Source of the DNA: Luidia sarsii
Lineage: Eukaryota > Echinodermata > Asteroidea > Paxillosida > Luidiidae
Length of the DNA stretch: 64,000 nucleotides
Assembly (NCBI GenBank): GCA_949987565.1
Contig: OX465121.1
Coordinates: 3,613,117-3,677,116 of the forward strand
Direction: 5' to 3'
The stretch's first letter is position 1. Every line of letters starts with the position of its first letter. Below the pieces are notes generated by a model, which was given only the letters and a program-made list of their open reading frames with translations, was not told the origin of the DNA and searched no databases. Below are positions 47,237 through 59,449 of this stretch, piece by piece. Position numbers and translations under genes: made by a program.

Positions 47237-47414
47237 CTATTGACAGGGTCGACGACGATAGCTCTCGGGGAGACGGTATCCACTGATGGGTCTGTAAGGT
47301 TGAGGACCACGGCTCTGCCATTGCCGTCCATAGTTGCACGCTCAATCAAGTCACTTCCCGCGTCAGTCCAATACATCAGACGATTCACCAGGTCCAGACT
47401 CAACCCGTCCGGTA
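47237..47414 (-). CDS. Gene A exon: YWTD propeller 2, NRLMYWTD blade
   Basis: 178-nt exon, phase 1 to 2. Splicing after 49031 gives AQVPDGLSLDLVNRLMYWTD, then SDLIERATMDGNGRAV and RAIVVDPVN. It is highly similar to 62709-62886. The acceptor is CTTCAG and the donor GTATGT. The downstream intron carries a copy of the GTGACCCGGCAC MITE close to the donor. Confidence 0.93.
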
Positions 47415-47929
47415 CTGAAGGAGTCAGTGAATAGTTCCAAATTAAGTACAGTGGCTTCAGCAAAGGGTACTGCCCGACCAAATACCTTCTGAAAATTCTC
47501 AACAAATGAAGAGGGCTACACGTTTTGCTCCTATAGCGGGATCTCACTCTAAAGCGGAGTATTTTATTTTTGGTAAGGCCCTGCTACGAGAAAAAGGGAA
47601 AAGTACATTGTTGGAAGATTTTGGTAATTGAAATCGGTAAGTTCTTCGCAGCATTTATGTGCTTGTCATTATAATTCGATATAGGAAAAATAAGGAAAAC
47701 ACCTTTTGCAGTTATTTGTGTTTCAACATAAAGGAAGAAGAAAAACGTGTTACAAGTAACTGCCGATATTGGGAACCAAAATGCTGTACAAAATAAGTAT
47801 TTTACAAAATGTTATCTAAAAAACAGTTAGGCCTATCTTTAAACTGTATAATTCCTCCGATAGTAAGAGTTTTTGGGTTCAAATCAAGGTTTATATTTGT
47901 TTGCTTTAATAAGAGATTATTAGGTCAAT

Positions 47930-48110
47930 AAATCAATGGTTGAAATGCTTCTAACTGGCGCCCACACTCCGACAAAGACTATTGTTGAAAATTTTGGAGG
48001 TCCACCATCTTAGGGCTTGACAGCTCAGATGGGAAGAGCACTGGTACGTTAATCCAGAGGTTTGGGTTCATATCCCGTTCCAGTCAACCTTTTCTTTGCC
48101 ATTTTTTTAT
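47930..48110 (+). mobile_element. SINE family 2
   Basis: ATCAATGGTTGAAATGC, ACTCCGACAAAGACTA, then AGCTCAGATGGGAAGAGCAC and GGTACGTTAATCCAGAGG. The clearest tRNA-like A-box region of the family. Confidence 0.72.
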
Positions 48111-48179
48111 TGAAGAAATACTGAGGCAGATTTCTCCATTTTTGTTTTGCTGTAGTTTGCTTTCTACGTTGAGGTAAAA

Positions 48180-48626
48180 TGTGACCCGGCACAGCATAAT
48201 GAGGAATGACCCCCACTTTTGAGATTTTGAGATTTTCTAATGATGTGAAAGAGTATACCATTAGCTTTCAAATGATATCAAAATGATTTCCGTATGAACT
48301 TGGTTGTAAATAGTACAAGGGGACTTCGCTCGTTCATTTGGCACCAAACACAACATAGCAGCACCAGTCTAACTCTCGAAAGCGGCCATTCAAGAAGGCA
48401 GGAACTTTACATTTTCATAAAAACAGTACACAAACACTCCTCGTTTTTTCAACATTTAGAGACGGATATCGGAAAAAATCCTTGGGACATAACATCCTCC
48501 AATACATTAACTTTCCGGAAATATAAAGAAAACAAAAATTGGTTTTTAATCGAATTGAGAGGTTATTTTGACTTCAGGCGTTGGTTACTGGAAAAGTGTT
48601 TGGTGGGATATTCCTCATGTCACTGT
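48180..48626. mobile_element. GTGACCCGGCAC MITE, copy 5 (long form, right end damaged)
   Basis: Left end TGTGACCCGGCACAGC; the interior includes the long-form segment found in 29971-30725 but without the nested insertion. The right terminus breaks off at CATGTCACTGT. Confidence 0.78.
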
Positions 48627-49030
48627 CCGTTGGATATAAAACGGACTAGTATTCCAGTCACACAGTATCGAGTCCAAGTCCCGTAGCGCAAGTAAGAAAG
48701 GCCGAGTCTGGACACCAAGTCAAGAGTCACCTCTTCATTATTTTGGTACCGTGTTTGATACCAACGTTGGTCCTAATGTCAGCTGGTCACACTGATGGTC
48801 AGCAATACACGCTAGTGCGCCCTCCAGAGTTTGCAACGGGTTGGCCAATCACAATGCTCGGAATCTGTTGACCCCATGCACGTCTGGAAAGGATCGACAG
48901 ATTCCGCGCATTGTGATTTGCCAACGCGTTGCAAACTCTTGAGGGCGCACGGTTGTGAATCGTCAGTGTTGTTGCACCAAGTATTCTGCTGTTATTATCC
49001 GAATATCTTTTAGTTCAACTGTGTACTTAC

Positions 49031-49273
49031 CCTGGGCATTTGCCACCAACACTTCAAGCCCAGTGCCGTCCAGGTAGGCTCGGCTGATTGTTTCATTCAC
49101 AACGTCTGTCCAGTACACCATGCCGTCAACTGGGTCGTAGTCTATGGCCACGGGTCGTTGGATGTTCGGGGTGTCATCCGTGCCGGGCAGAAGGGTGAAA
49201 TTGAAGGTATCCCCCTGGGCGACGAAGATCCCAGGAACTTCCAAATCGGCTACGAACACAAGATCATATGGGT
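49031..49273 (-). CDS. Gene A exon: YWTD propeller 2, first blades
   Basis: 243-nt phase 1-1 exon, acceptor TTCTAG, donor GTAAGT. It encodes DPYDLVFVADLEVPGIF, then RPVAIDYDPVDGMVYWTD and SRAYLDGTGLEVLVA, the opening blades of an LDLR-B propeller. With the next three exons it gives about 268 residues, the usual size of one complete six-bladed YWTD propeller. Confidence 0.92.
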
Positions 49274-49823
49274 CTAGAAGAAACAACCAGCAGAATGGAG
49301 GAAACAATATCATGGAAAGAAGTTGAATTTCGTTGAAGTGATGACAAGACAAAAAAGGAACTATTGCGATCGATCGCATGAAACGACGCAGAGAGACCAA
49401 AACGCGTATATCACAACTCACGGTGGGTTACCCACAGTACGTTGAGCTACGATGCATCGAAGGGCCTTGTGTGTTCCATCCCAGGACCTGAATGTATACT
49501 TGAATGTACCATGTTTGGTTGGAGGCGAAGTTTTCAAAGTGGAAAACTTTTGTCAGGTAGAGCAAGCCCTCGTTTGATTACATTTTCACCTGCATAAATC
49601 ACCAGGCAATCGAGCAAAGCACTGATACAGCGCAAACTGGAAGATTTGACGGTAGGGCAAACCCACACCGAATTGAAATTACACCTACTAGGCACGCAGT
49701 GCAAACTGCACGTTGAGTGGGGTAAACCAATCCCTAATGACATTCCCACTGATGAGGTAACAATCACAGCATAGCATCTATGACGATGAAATGATGCATG
49801 GGTGTATACGCATCTATACTCAC

Positions 49824-49940
49824 GGCTCACAGCTTCACAGTGCGTTCCAAAAAATTCAGTGGGACACTCGCACAGATAGTCAGGCAGGGAGACCACGCAA
49901 GAACCCCCATTCACACAGGGGGCGCTATCACAAGGATTAT
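49824..49940 (-). CDS. Gene A exon: EGF-like domain 3
   Basis: 117-nt phase 1-1 exon, acceptor CCACAG, donor GTGAGT. It encodes DNPCDSAPCVNGGSC and YLCECPTEFFGTHCE, a canonical six-cysteine EGF domain. A nearer GTGAGC could act as donor but would break the phase. The next exon starts the complete propeller. This exon has no counterpart in gene B, where the EGF pair is followed directly by a HYR exon. Confidence 0.92.
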
Positions 49941-50734
49941 CTGTGGGGTGAAAAAGAGTAACAAATCTTGAAAAAGTCGATTGAAGACCGCACACAAAAG
50001 TACTTTCTTCAGCGAAATGAAAACTTACTAGGATGTTTTAAGGCTAGCAATGATGGTTGAGTATTTTGAAAGGCCGACATCTATAGGGCCTGTCAATTAG
50101 TTACAGTAGGCCCTACTGGTATACTGGTATACTGGTATAATTATTAGAAGCAGAACAACGGTATCTGTTTCAAGGCCCAGTCCTTCATCAAAGATAAATG
50201 ACCATCATTAATGTTTAATATTAATGTTTTTCCCTGCTTGGTTATTTTAAATTCCACAACCCTGATTTGAAGTGCCAGAGCAAGAGCAAAAGGCATCGAT
50301 GATGTTCATATGTATGCCAGAGGTACCCAAAAGAGCAATTTGTAAACGTTGTGCTCTCAATTATGGGATCATTCTCGAGATATGTTGGCAAATCGATGGC
50401 ACTTCAAGAGTTCCGTATTTGTTTTACATAGAGGGCTGCGTTCGATTAGCGGACGCATACAAGCAGGAGGTACACGCGAGCGTTCGGTTAGACATCACGG
50501 GTACTCGGTATCTGCTCTGGAATCAACCGCCTCAACCACAGATGGTGAGCGGGTTTTAAGGTGCTGCTCTGCATTACGTCATGACGGACGGTTTCGGGCG
50601 ACCACACAAAAGTAATGGCGGGAAGTGAGTTGAAATAAGCGTGTGTACGGTGTACGCAGATTTATCGGTCAAATGTTTTTTAAACAAATTAATGTCGATT
50701 TTCGACTGTTTTCCCTGTTGTCTTTCGCATATTT

Positions 50735-51360
50735 TGGTACATGTACCTAGTTTGTTCATATCGGATATACAAATCTAGTATTAAATGTCAATTAGTGAGC
50801 GCAACTCATTACAATTGCATATATCTGTGTACAATTTAGAACTGTCAGACAGTTGCTTGCATTTCTTTATGAACCGTGATCAGAAATTGATGTTGCACTG
50901 AGATCATGGTCTGTATCATTTTGAGAGAAACTAATTAAAGTTTGGGAACAATAAAAAAGAAGGACAAAACAAAACAATGAAAAGCATAATCAATAAGAAC
51001 AATGAAATATTAGGACATAAAAAGTGCGGGCTTTTGGTTGTGACTGGGAGGTTGAGCTTTAGCTGTACACATAGAATTAAGTCCGAACTGAATAATTTCT
51101 CATCTGGGAAACCTTTTTCTAATTTTGACAGTTTCAACATGTTTTCATACTTTTTTAAGTTGAAAATATAAACAATCGTTAAAAAAAGAATGGAAAATAA
51201 ATAAATCATATTTATTAATAGTTAATTAGCTAATTCCAAAAAAATGCATATTTGATTGAAATCAATCATGAAATCAGATTCAGCACATAAAAAATCTCCA
51301 CGCGAATTTTCAAGTTCATCGGACCTCCCATTATGCTCATTGAGCGAAATATCCGGTCAC
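50735..51360. repeat. Dispersed repeat R3, copy 2
   Basis: TTCATATCGGATATACAAAT, GTGTACAATTTA, ACACATAGAATTAAGTCC and AAGTTCATCGGACCTCC align to copy 1 in order. Confidence 0.6.
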
Positions 51361-51650
51361 TTACAGTTAAGCCTATATATTTTCCCGAAAATTGTATACG
51401 ATGAAAGTGTTCAGGTTAGGTTTGTTTCTCCATTGACAATCATGAAACCCTCGGGGTCACAAGAACAATAATACCTAGTCCTAAAATAATATGTAAAATT
51501 GCTGCTAACTGGTTGCTGATTAAAACGGCCTAAATGCAAATATCAAATCATGATAGGGAATTTCTGAAAGGCTGAAAAGTCATACTGAAGCCCACCGTAA
51601 AGAGAGGACTACATCCTCATCAGAATATCCCGTGCGCTTTCTGTGCTTAC

Positions 51651-51773
51651 CAAATATCTGACAGTGGATGCCTGAATATCGGGGAAGGCAGTGACAGACG
51701 TAGCCGTCGCCCAGTGTTGCAGACCTAACGCATGAGCCTCCATTCATACACCTGTCACCACTGCACGCATCAT
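51651..51773 (-). CDS. Gene A exon: EGF-like domain 2
   Basis: 123-nt phase 1-1 exon, acceptor CACACAG, donor GTAAGC. It encodes [15 protein letters not shown] followed by [17 protein letters not shown]: six cysteines, NGGSC and the G.HC ending of a typical EGF domain. The twin in gene B is 7929-8051. The 7.5-kb intron to EGF 1 contains a LINE that is absent from the gene B intron. Confidence 0.9.
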
Positions 51774-54700
51774 CTGTGTGAGAAAACGGTATTCAATTGA
51801 AAAATGATGGACAAACACAAGCTGTTTCGCAGTGCATAAATCAATGGCATGCAGAATGTTTCAAGTCAAAATGTTAGCGAGGTTTGACGAAATATGAAAA
51901 TCATTTCAGTTTTCATATTTGATATGACCGGTTCTAAACTCAAGCAAAGTGTCAACCTGAAGCAATATGTAGTTCAAACAATATAGCAGTTAAATAATGC
52001 AGCTTTAATGTCACGTAACACATCACAAGATAATGTAACGCTGAAAAATTTGTTCCAAGACCACCCGAGGCTGATGATCAAATGGTAAAAATTCTGATGT
52101 CATTTAGATTGATGGAAGCAGTGAATTGTATGGTTGAGAAACATCGTGTACAAAACCTGTGGAAAAACCCGCAACTTTGAATGTCACGTGACCAAGGATG
52201 AAGTGACAGTAACGAGTTTTGTCGTATAGCAACGAGGGGTGATGACCTAAATATTTCTGTATAATTCAGAAAAAAATCAAAGTTTGGAAGCAATAAAAAC
52301 CATCACAAATATAAACAGCCAACAAAATAAGCAATAAAACACAATGAAAACATAATTACATTAAAAGTGTTGGCTTTTTGCTGTGACTGGCAATTTGATA
52401 TTAGTTGTACACATTTCATAAATCAGTACCGAATAATTTCTTATATGTGAAACCTTATCCTAAATTCATACTTAATACAATTGATAATTGTATCCTAATT
52501 TGTATACTTTGTAACATTGAAATTATGAAAATAATATCTAAAAAATGCATACAATTTTCATTATGAATTTTTAATTAGCTATTCATTCCACAAAATGCAA
52601 AATTGATTAAAATCAATGATGCAGTCAGATTCAGCACAACACAATATATCTACATGCAATCTTTAAATTTCGTCGGAGCTTCCGTTTCTGAGATCAACCC
52701 CAACTAGTATTTTCATGGAGCGAAACAGCCCAGTACACATACGGTTAATCTTCAAAAAGCCTGGTTTTCTTTTACCATCTTACACCCGTGGGGCGGATTC
52801 CCTCGCCCCCACCCAGATCTCGGTCGTTCAATTATTGCTTCAAATGATGTTGGGTAAGGTAATAGAGAATTACATAATGTAAACTTTCAATAGTGTAATT
52901 CAATGTTTTGTCTAATTATAGCTCGTTCATGATTCCATTTTTGGCTTGCTCATCTTTACACTGTCTTTTATCATATTATGTTTTTTTGTTATTGAATTTC
53001 CCCAATTTGCATGAATTTTCCAATGTTGATGAAACACGAAGAACAAACAAACACTATTAATGAGCTAATTATGCCAAAGAATTCCTGACAACAATGCGCT
53101 ATGCACTTCGGATGCTATGCTTTTTTGTAGTGTAAGTCAATGGAAGAAATCCGTCAATTTCCACCAAGGCCCTAAAATTGTTCACTGTCAGAGAATGGCA
53201 CCTCCAATTTTAATGCAAAAAAACACTGAGACGCTATAAAACAAAACTACAGGGGAGCGCAATCCGCCCCGGCTCGTTGAGGGTTAAACAAAGTTATTTG
53301 AAATCGGCAACTCTTCTCTGATTGATGAGTATGATAGCATGTCGTGAGCTTAATCAATCCGCGACCTGTTCAGATTTCTGTTTAGGTGTTAAGAATTTAA
53401 GTTAAGAAAATAATGTTAATGTTTATCCAAATTAGTTGGCTTGGGTAGGCCTACGATATGACCTGGGTACGGTTGATATGGGTACTACGGTAGGTGACGG
53501 GGAAGAATGGACTGGGGATGCTAATTCCGGGAGAATTGCGGGGTAAGAAATAAGCCATTTCGGAGTTCCAACTGCGCATGCGTCACTTGACCTTAGCAAC
53601 CTGTTCTTGAGATAAACAGTGGCTCCCGACACGTATGCAACACACGCGATGCTGTGGCGCTGTGTACGAATTACTATTACATCTATAAATGTGAATGCCC
53701 TGTGAGCTTCCACCACGCGTACTATCGCGAGTAATACTACTAGTAGTAAAGACTGAAGTAGTAGTAGTTGTAGTACTACACGACCTGCTTCGGTATTTCG
53801 TCATTCACAAGCTTTTTCCAATTAAAAAACGATTTTTCCTAACGATTACTACATTAAACTCCACAGACTCTTCCCCTGTTCCGAGTTTCTGCTTATACTT
53901 TGAGTTCCAATAATTTATCATTCAGATACCATGTCATGTTAAATCCCCTTCAGCCACTTGCTATCTTAGTAGCTGTACGCCTTGCCTTCTTCTTAGTCGG
54001 ACAAAAGTCTGTCTTTTAGTTTAAAACTTTTGGTAGACTTTCCCTGGCTTGGCCGACTCACGGCCGGGGCGTCTTGCTGTGTGTGCACTCGGTACGAGTG
54101 CAATGATTAGTAGACTTCCGCCAGCCCTTACAGTTGTTTTCTAACAAATAAACTCATGTTTATTACAGTTATGCTAGCGATGTTTGAAGTTTTGCGGTCA
54201 ACCAAAGTGTATTTTCTAGAAATCTAGAAAATTTTAGAAGGATTTTTCATTCATTTCTTCAGATTTCGGAAGTTAAAAATTGCAAAATCGCTCCGTGCGG
54301 CCGCGGTAGATCGAGCCAAAATTGCCGAGAAAAAAAGTCAAACTCGCGTTTTTCGACCGCCGATTGCACCCTGTAAACATCGTTAAAATGTGTAAATTTT
54401 ACTCAAATTGAGGCCTGTAATCTCTTCTTTCTATTCATACCACTTTAAAAATTAATAACGAAGTGAATAATATTACATTATGCGGAAACAACATTCGGAG
54501 ACAAACGATGAAAGAAGCTTATTAATTTGTTAGTTATGACCGATTTCCCTTCGCGATGATAGCGAGGTTGGCAAGTCTAGGTGTTGTTTCCGCCTCTAGG
54601 TAAAGCCGTAGCGATACTACAGGAGTAGTAGTGCCGAAACCAGCCTACGCGCTGCACATAATTATGACATGACACAACACGTCTTTGCACACACTGTATA

Positions 54701-55433
54701 CTGCACAGTGCACACGCACAGCGGCCACATGGCTGCATACGCGTACGCTGCACTACTCAAGCCTGATCGCAACATCCAGAAGACAGTTACGCTACAAAAA
54801 CAAATTTTAAAGTAATTTATTTTACTACCGAAACCAAACATAGATTGGGTTAATATTGGGGTGAAAATAGTGCCGGTCGGAAGCATCGTTTTTCACCAGG
54901 AGTGGTGGACGGAAATTACCCGTGCTGGTCGGCCCCGTCCACCGCCGACCAGCGTAGCTATAACACTGATTATTATGATGATAAAGAAAACGAATCCTCT
55001 GAAGAAATCTACAAAGATATTCGAGAGAAAAGTGAATTAAAACGGCACAGCTGAAGCGGAGAACGTACTGAAACCATTCGCAGGTATGCAAGCACAATGC
55101 TTGTAACCATTGGCGACCCGATTGTTTATCTACAATGACCTCTGACATATTCCCATAATGCCTTGCGCGCGCGAGATTCCGAAAAGGCTTATTGTATGAT
55201 ATTGGCACCCGATCTAATTCTTATCTGAAAACGAAATTCCGAGGTGCTTTAATGAGATTCGGGCCTATTCGTAGGTGGCGAGATAAGTCAAGAGTATTTT
55301 GCGGTGACGTCACGTATTCATCTTATGCGCGGGTCTGGTGGCGGAGCATGCTGACATGGGGCCATTTTATTTTCTTAAAAATTTTGTTTCATGTTGCTGT
55401 TCCTTCGAAATGATAAAAAGACCCTATCCGAAT
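51774..55433. other. Gene A intron between EGF 1 and EGF 2, left part
   Basis: R3 copy at 52250-52760; a TAG/TAGT-rich microsatellite at about 53738-53778; otherwise nothing recognised. Confidence 0.5.
52250..52760. repeat. Dispersed repeat R3, copy 3 (diverged)
   Basis: AAAGTGTTGGCTTTTTGCTG, TGTACACATTTCATAAATC and GAAACAGCCCAGTACACAT match copy 1 in the same order. In the intron between EGF 1 and EGF 2. Confidence 0.5.
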
Positions 55434-55580
55434 GCAGGGAAATGGCGAGGTCAAGGAGGAGCCATTGCAGTCTTTCCTCATCAGTAGTTTGTTAGCTCGA
55501 TTCCCTCTCAAAGAGATTCTTCGACTTTTCTTCTGCTTCTGTTATTTTCAAACAACACTGTACTATTATAACTATTTACT

Positions 55581-57233
55581 TTGTGTATATGTTTGTGTAT
55601 TGTGCTTTTGTTCATGTTCACCCAAAATAGTAGAAATTATTTTTCTAATGAGAGGGACGTATTGGCCGATAATGCAAATAATTGTTTAAATTGTCATGAA
55701 AATTCTCATAACAGTGTCCAGTGCGCTGATATCAATCTACTTCATTCTGCAACTAACTCCAGGTATTACTCCATTGATCAATTCCCTAGCGCTGTTAATG
55801 ATAGATCCATATCTATGCTGCATATTAATATAAGAAGCCTTCAGAAAAATTTTGAACAACTCAAAGTTCTGCTGCAGTCTCTTAATTTCAATTTTTCGAT
55901 AATTGCTCTTTCAGAAACCTGGCTTAAATTTACTCCTCCTAGTTACTATTCTTTGCCTGGATATGAGCTCTTTGTAAACAATAGACAAGGTTCAAAAGCC
56001 GGAGGTGGTGTTGCTCTGTACGTCTCATGTGATTTGAACGTTAGTACTAGGGAAGATTTGACATTTTCAGATGAAACCCTTGAATCCTTATTCGTTGAGA
56101 TTACTATTCCTAAGGCTCAAAACGTCACTGCTGGCGTCATTTACAAAGCACCCTCTGCTGAACATAAGATGTTTATAACCACTTTTCAAAGTATCTGCTC
56201 TAGAACTATATCTTATCATAATACCAAACCCTGTATCATCGCAGGTGACTTTAATATCAATCTCCTGAATAATTCCAATCCAAAGTCACAGTCCTTCAGC
56301 GACCTACTTACATCTTATTCTTTCCTTCCCTTAATTGACAAGCCCACCCGTATTACCGATAGCTCTGCAACACTAATAGATAACATTTTTACAAATATTC
56401 TGCCTTCTCCCAAATCAGGAATCTTATTGGCTGACATCTCGGATCACTTTCCGATTTTTTTGTTTACGCAGACTGTAACTTCAATTGATGATACCATCAA
56501 CAATGCCAGATACTCTTATTCTCGCGATTACTCCAACATTAATCTTCAAAGATTCAATGATGATTTGTGTTCCAGCGATTGGGACGATGTAATATCCTGT
56601 GGTAATCCGGAAATTGCATTTAATAAGTTCATTAGTAAATTCAATTACCTATATGATAAAAATATACCACCTATCCGACATATCCACAAATCTCCAAATA
56701 GTCGTAAAACCAAATCACCGTGGATCACTAAGTCACTTCTTAAAGCCATACAAAGGAAAAATAAACTCTATTGCTACTATTTATCCCACCCCACGATCCC
56801 AAATAAAACCAAATACACTAAATATAAAAATACACTAACGAATCTATTACGTTCTTCAAAAACTGACTATTATGCTCGTCGGTTTCAACAGGAAAAGAAC
56901 AACATCCACAATACGTGGAAAATAATTAATTCGGTTTTGAATACTTCAAAAAGACCCTCCCAAGCAATAAAGGGTATCGTCTCGGATGGCAAATTAATCA
57001 ATAGCACTACTCATATAGGCACAAATCTTGCCAGTAGTTCCCCAAGCAGTCACTCATCCAGCAAATTCTCAGACTACCTGACCAATCCTCATTCTCACTC
57101 TCTATTTTTTGTCCCGGCAGACGAACATGAAGTTATTGACATCGTCAACAACTTGCGAAACAAAACAAGCTCTGGCCACGACTCAATTAGCACAGACCAA
57201 TATCTATACTCACATGCTTTTCCAAGATTTTAG
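55581..57233 (+). pseudogene. LINE ORF2, N-terminal part: AP-like endonuclease and linker
   Basis: 550 codons. LHINIRSLQKNFEQL, IIALSETWLK and GGGVALYVS, then IAGDFNINLL and DISDHFPIFLF are the motifs of the exonuclease-endonuclease-phosphatase domain (N, E, D.N and SDH residues present). The linker ends NNLRNKTSSGHDSIS, the first RT motif, after which the frame is lost. About 30 codons before the methionine motif region are unassigned; any ORF1 is absent or unrecognised. Confidence 0.85.
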
Positions 57234-57256
57234 AAAAATGCGCTTATGCCCGAACT

Positions 57257-58489
57257 ATGAAATTCCTAAATAAATTTAATATTTTGAACAATTCACAATT
57301 TGGATTTCGTAGAAAACACTCCACAACTCACGCCCTTCTTGATTTTATAGACAAGGTCTCCTGTGCAATTGACAAAGCTCAACACACCTTAGGGATTTTC
57401 CTTGATCTCTCTAAAGCCTTTGACACCATAGATCATGATATTCTGCTACACAAACTATCATATTATGGTATCCGAGGCATCCCCTTGGACTGGTTTAAGA
57501 GTTATCTATCTAATCGAACTCAATATGTCTCTCTCAATGGAAACTGTTCAAACTTATGTTATTTATCCCACGGTGTACCCCAAGGATCAATTTTAGGACC
57601 ATTGCTCTTCATACTTTATGTTAATGACTTTGCTAAATCATCAAATATACTTTCTTACATTATGTTTGCAGAGGATTCAAATCTATTTTTTTCACACAGC
57701 AACCTTAGTCTTCTCCTTGACACGGTGAACGACGAACTAAAATCCGTTGCAAATTGGTTTCGAGCCAATAAGCTAGCTCTCAATATCAACAAAACCAATT
57801 ACATGTTGTTTAGTAATACTGCTAGTGAACTACCCGATGAAGTGGCAATTAATGATTCTGTTATCAACAAATGTGACTGCGGTAAATTCCTTGGCATACT
57901 TATTGACTCTGGACTTACCTGGAAACCACATATTAATTACGTATGTAAATTAATTGCCAGAAACACTGGAGTAATTAACAGAATTAAACATTTTGTGCCC
58001 GCAACTGTCCTCAATTCTCTTTATAATACATTAATTGTGCCATATATCAACTATGACATTCTTGCCTGGGGTAATAGTCCCGCCTGCAACTTAAACAGGA
58101 TACTTGTTTTACAAAAGCGGGTCTTGCGCTCAATCAATTTCACTGAGCTTCTTGCACACTCTGATCCCCTCTTTCTGAAACATAAAACCTTAAAAATTAA
58201 AGACATCTATTGTCATCAACTTGGGTCCCTCGTGTATCAATCCACATGTAATTTACTACCATCTGCAATTAATGCTATATTCAACAGGAACCATGAAGTT
58301 CATACCCACTTCACACGCCAAGCCTTAGACTTCCATATCCCATTAGCCCGAACAACACTTGCTAAAAAAACAATCAAATATGAGGGGCCCAAACTTTGAA
58401 ACTCACTCACTGACCAACTTAAAACCTCAAAAAACCTCTCCACCTTTAAACGTGAGTTTAAATCTAACCTATTGAAATCATATCTCTGA
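57257..58489 (+). pseudogene. LINE ORF2, C-terminal part: reverse transcriptase
   Basis: QFGFRRKHSTTHALLDF, LDLSKAFDTIDH and GVPQGSILGPLLFILYVND are RT motifs; the catalytic box reads MFAEDSN instead of FADD, a change of an active-site aspartate to glutamate. The segment between the first RT motif and SKILEK is missing (internal deletion with frameshift at 57200-57257). A TGA at 58397-58399 replaces the conserved tryptophan after GPKL; the frame then runs to 58489. Inactive. Confidence 0.85.
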
Positions 58490-59237
58490 TTCGAGAGTTG
58501 AAGTTGACATGTATTATCTACTCTATTTTTTTTTTTTTAGCTGAATCACATTACTATCTAACGGCGACATATTTCGCTATATTTCCCAATCATTGCCTAT
58601 TCCTCAAATTCGTTTTGTTTTCTCTGCTAAGTGTATAATGTATCTAATTAGTCCTTGTGTATAGTTTTCTATGTGTTTTGTGTTAATACTAAGGATTTGT
58701 GTTCTATTGATTGATTGCTTCACTTGAATTGAGCCCTCTCCCTACCGTTTACGGTCTAAATTAGCATGAGCATTCCTTTTCCGGCTCAGTGCAAGTGTTG
58801 CAATGGGGCCCAACACTTAAAAGCTGTGCTTCTTGATGGGTCCCTCTGCAGTATCGCATTCATTGTTTATTTATATTAAGTTATCACTTAATGTGCCAGT
58901 CCTTTCCCTATTAATTTTGCCTATTCATTCTTTGTGATGTACATTCTGTGATATGTGCTTTGTTGGTTGATGCTGTGGAAAAAGAAATAAACTAAAACTA
59001 AACTAAAAACTAAAACTAAGATTGAATTTAAGAGCTTACAAACCAAATTGCAAAGGGAGGAGGGTGCACATGAAGCCTTCTAATTCTCACGGCATACATT
59101 TCAATAAGTATAGTGTGACAAAAATGTTAATGGCTTATCAATGAATGAATAACTAAATGTGTGTGAATGACTTTCTTTTGAGGGAGCGAAATAAAGTTAC
59201 GCACCAACTATGTCCGTACCATGCAGATGAAACTTAC

Positions 59238-59354
59238 CAGTTAAGCAGAGTGCATCATTGCGACAAACACAGGCATAATTAGTGGCAAACTGCCTGCACC
59301 GCTGGTTTGTTTCACAAGGTTGAAGGTCCGTGCAGCTATGGTCCGTGAAGTGGT
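59238..59354 (-). CDS. Gene A exon: EGF-like domain 1
   Basis: 117-nt phase 1-1 exon with acceptor AG at 59355-59356 and donor GTAAGT. It encodes DHFTDHSCTDLQPC and six cysteines in total with EGF spacing (the last pair in VCRNDALC). An EGF module after a YWTD propeller is the usual LDLR/LRP order. The exon is nearly identical to gene B exon 11061-11177, within the large segmental duplication. Confidence 0.88.
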
Positions 59355-59449
59355 CTGCAAGAAAAACATAAAACAACAGCACTTGAAAGGAGCGATTACA
59401 GAACGAATATCTAAGAGATAAGTTTATAGGGTGAACTGAAACGGTCGTT

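Larger units (their letters stand above)
55434..59017 (+). mobile_element. Non-LTR retrotransposon (LINE), defective
   Basis: Inserted antisense to gene A. Borders come from comparison with the empty site near 10813: sequence before is CTATCCGAAT, after is AAGATTGAATTTAAGAG. The element has an endonuclease region, an RT region, a 3' UTR and an AAACT-rich tail (58988-59017). The RT and endonuclease resemble CR1/Jockey-type LINEs; the clade is uncertain. No target duplication is evident. Confidence 0.92.

Noticed and set aside
48294..48686. 130-codon open frame on the plus strand
   Set aside because: Lies inside the long-form MITE and is not preserved in the copy at 29971-30725.
53432..53804. 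Open frames near the TAG-rich microsatellite
   Set aside because: Low-complexity serine/threonine runs and no domain; not supported.
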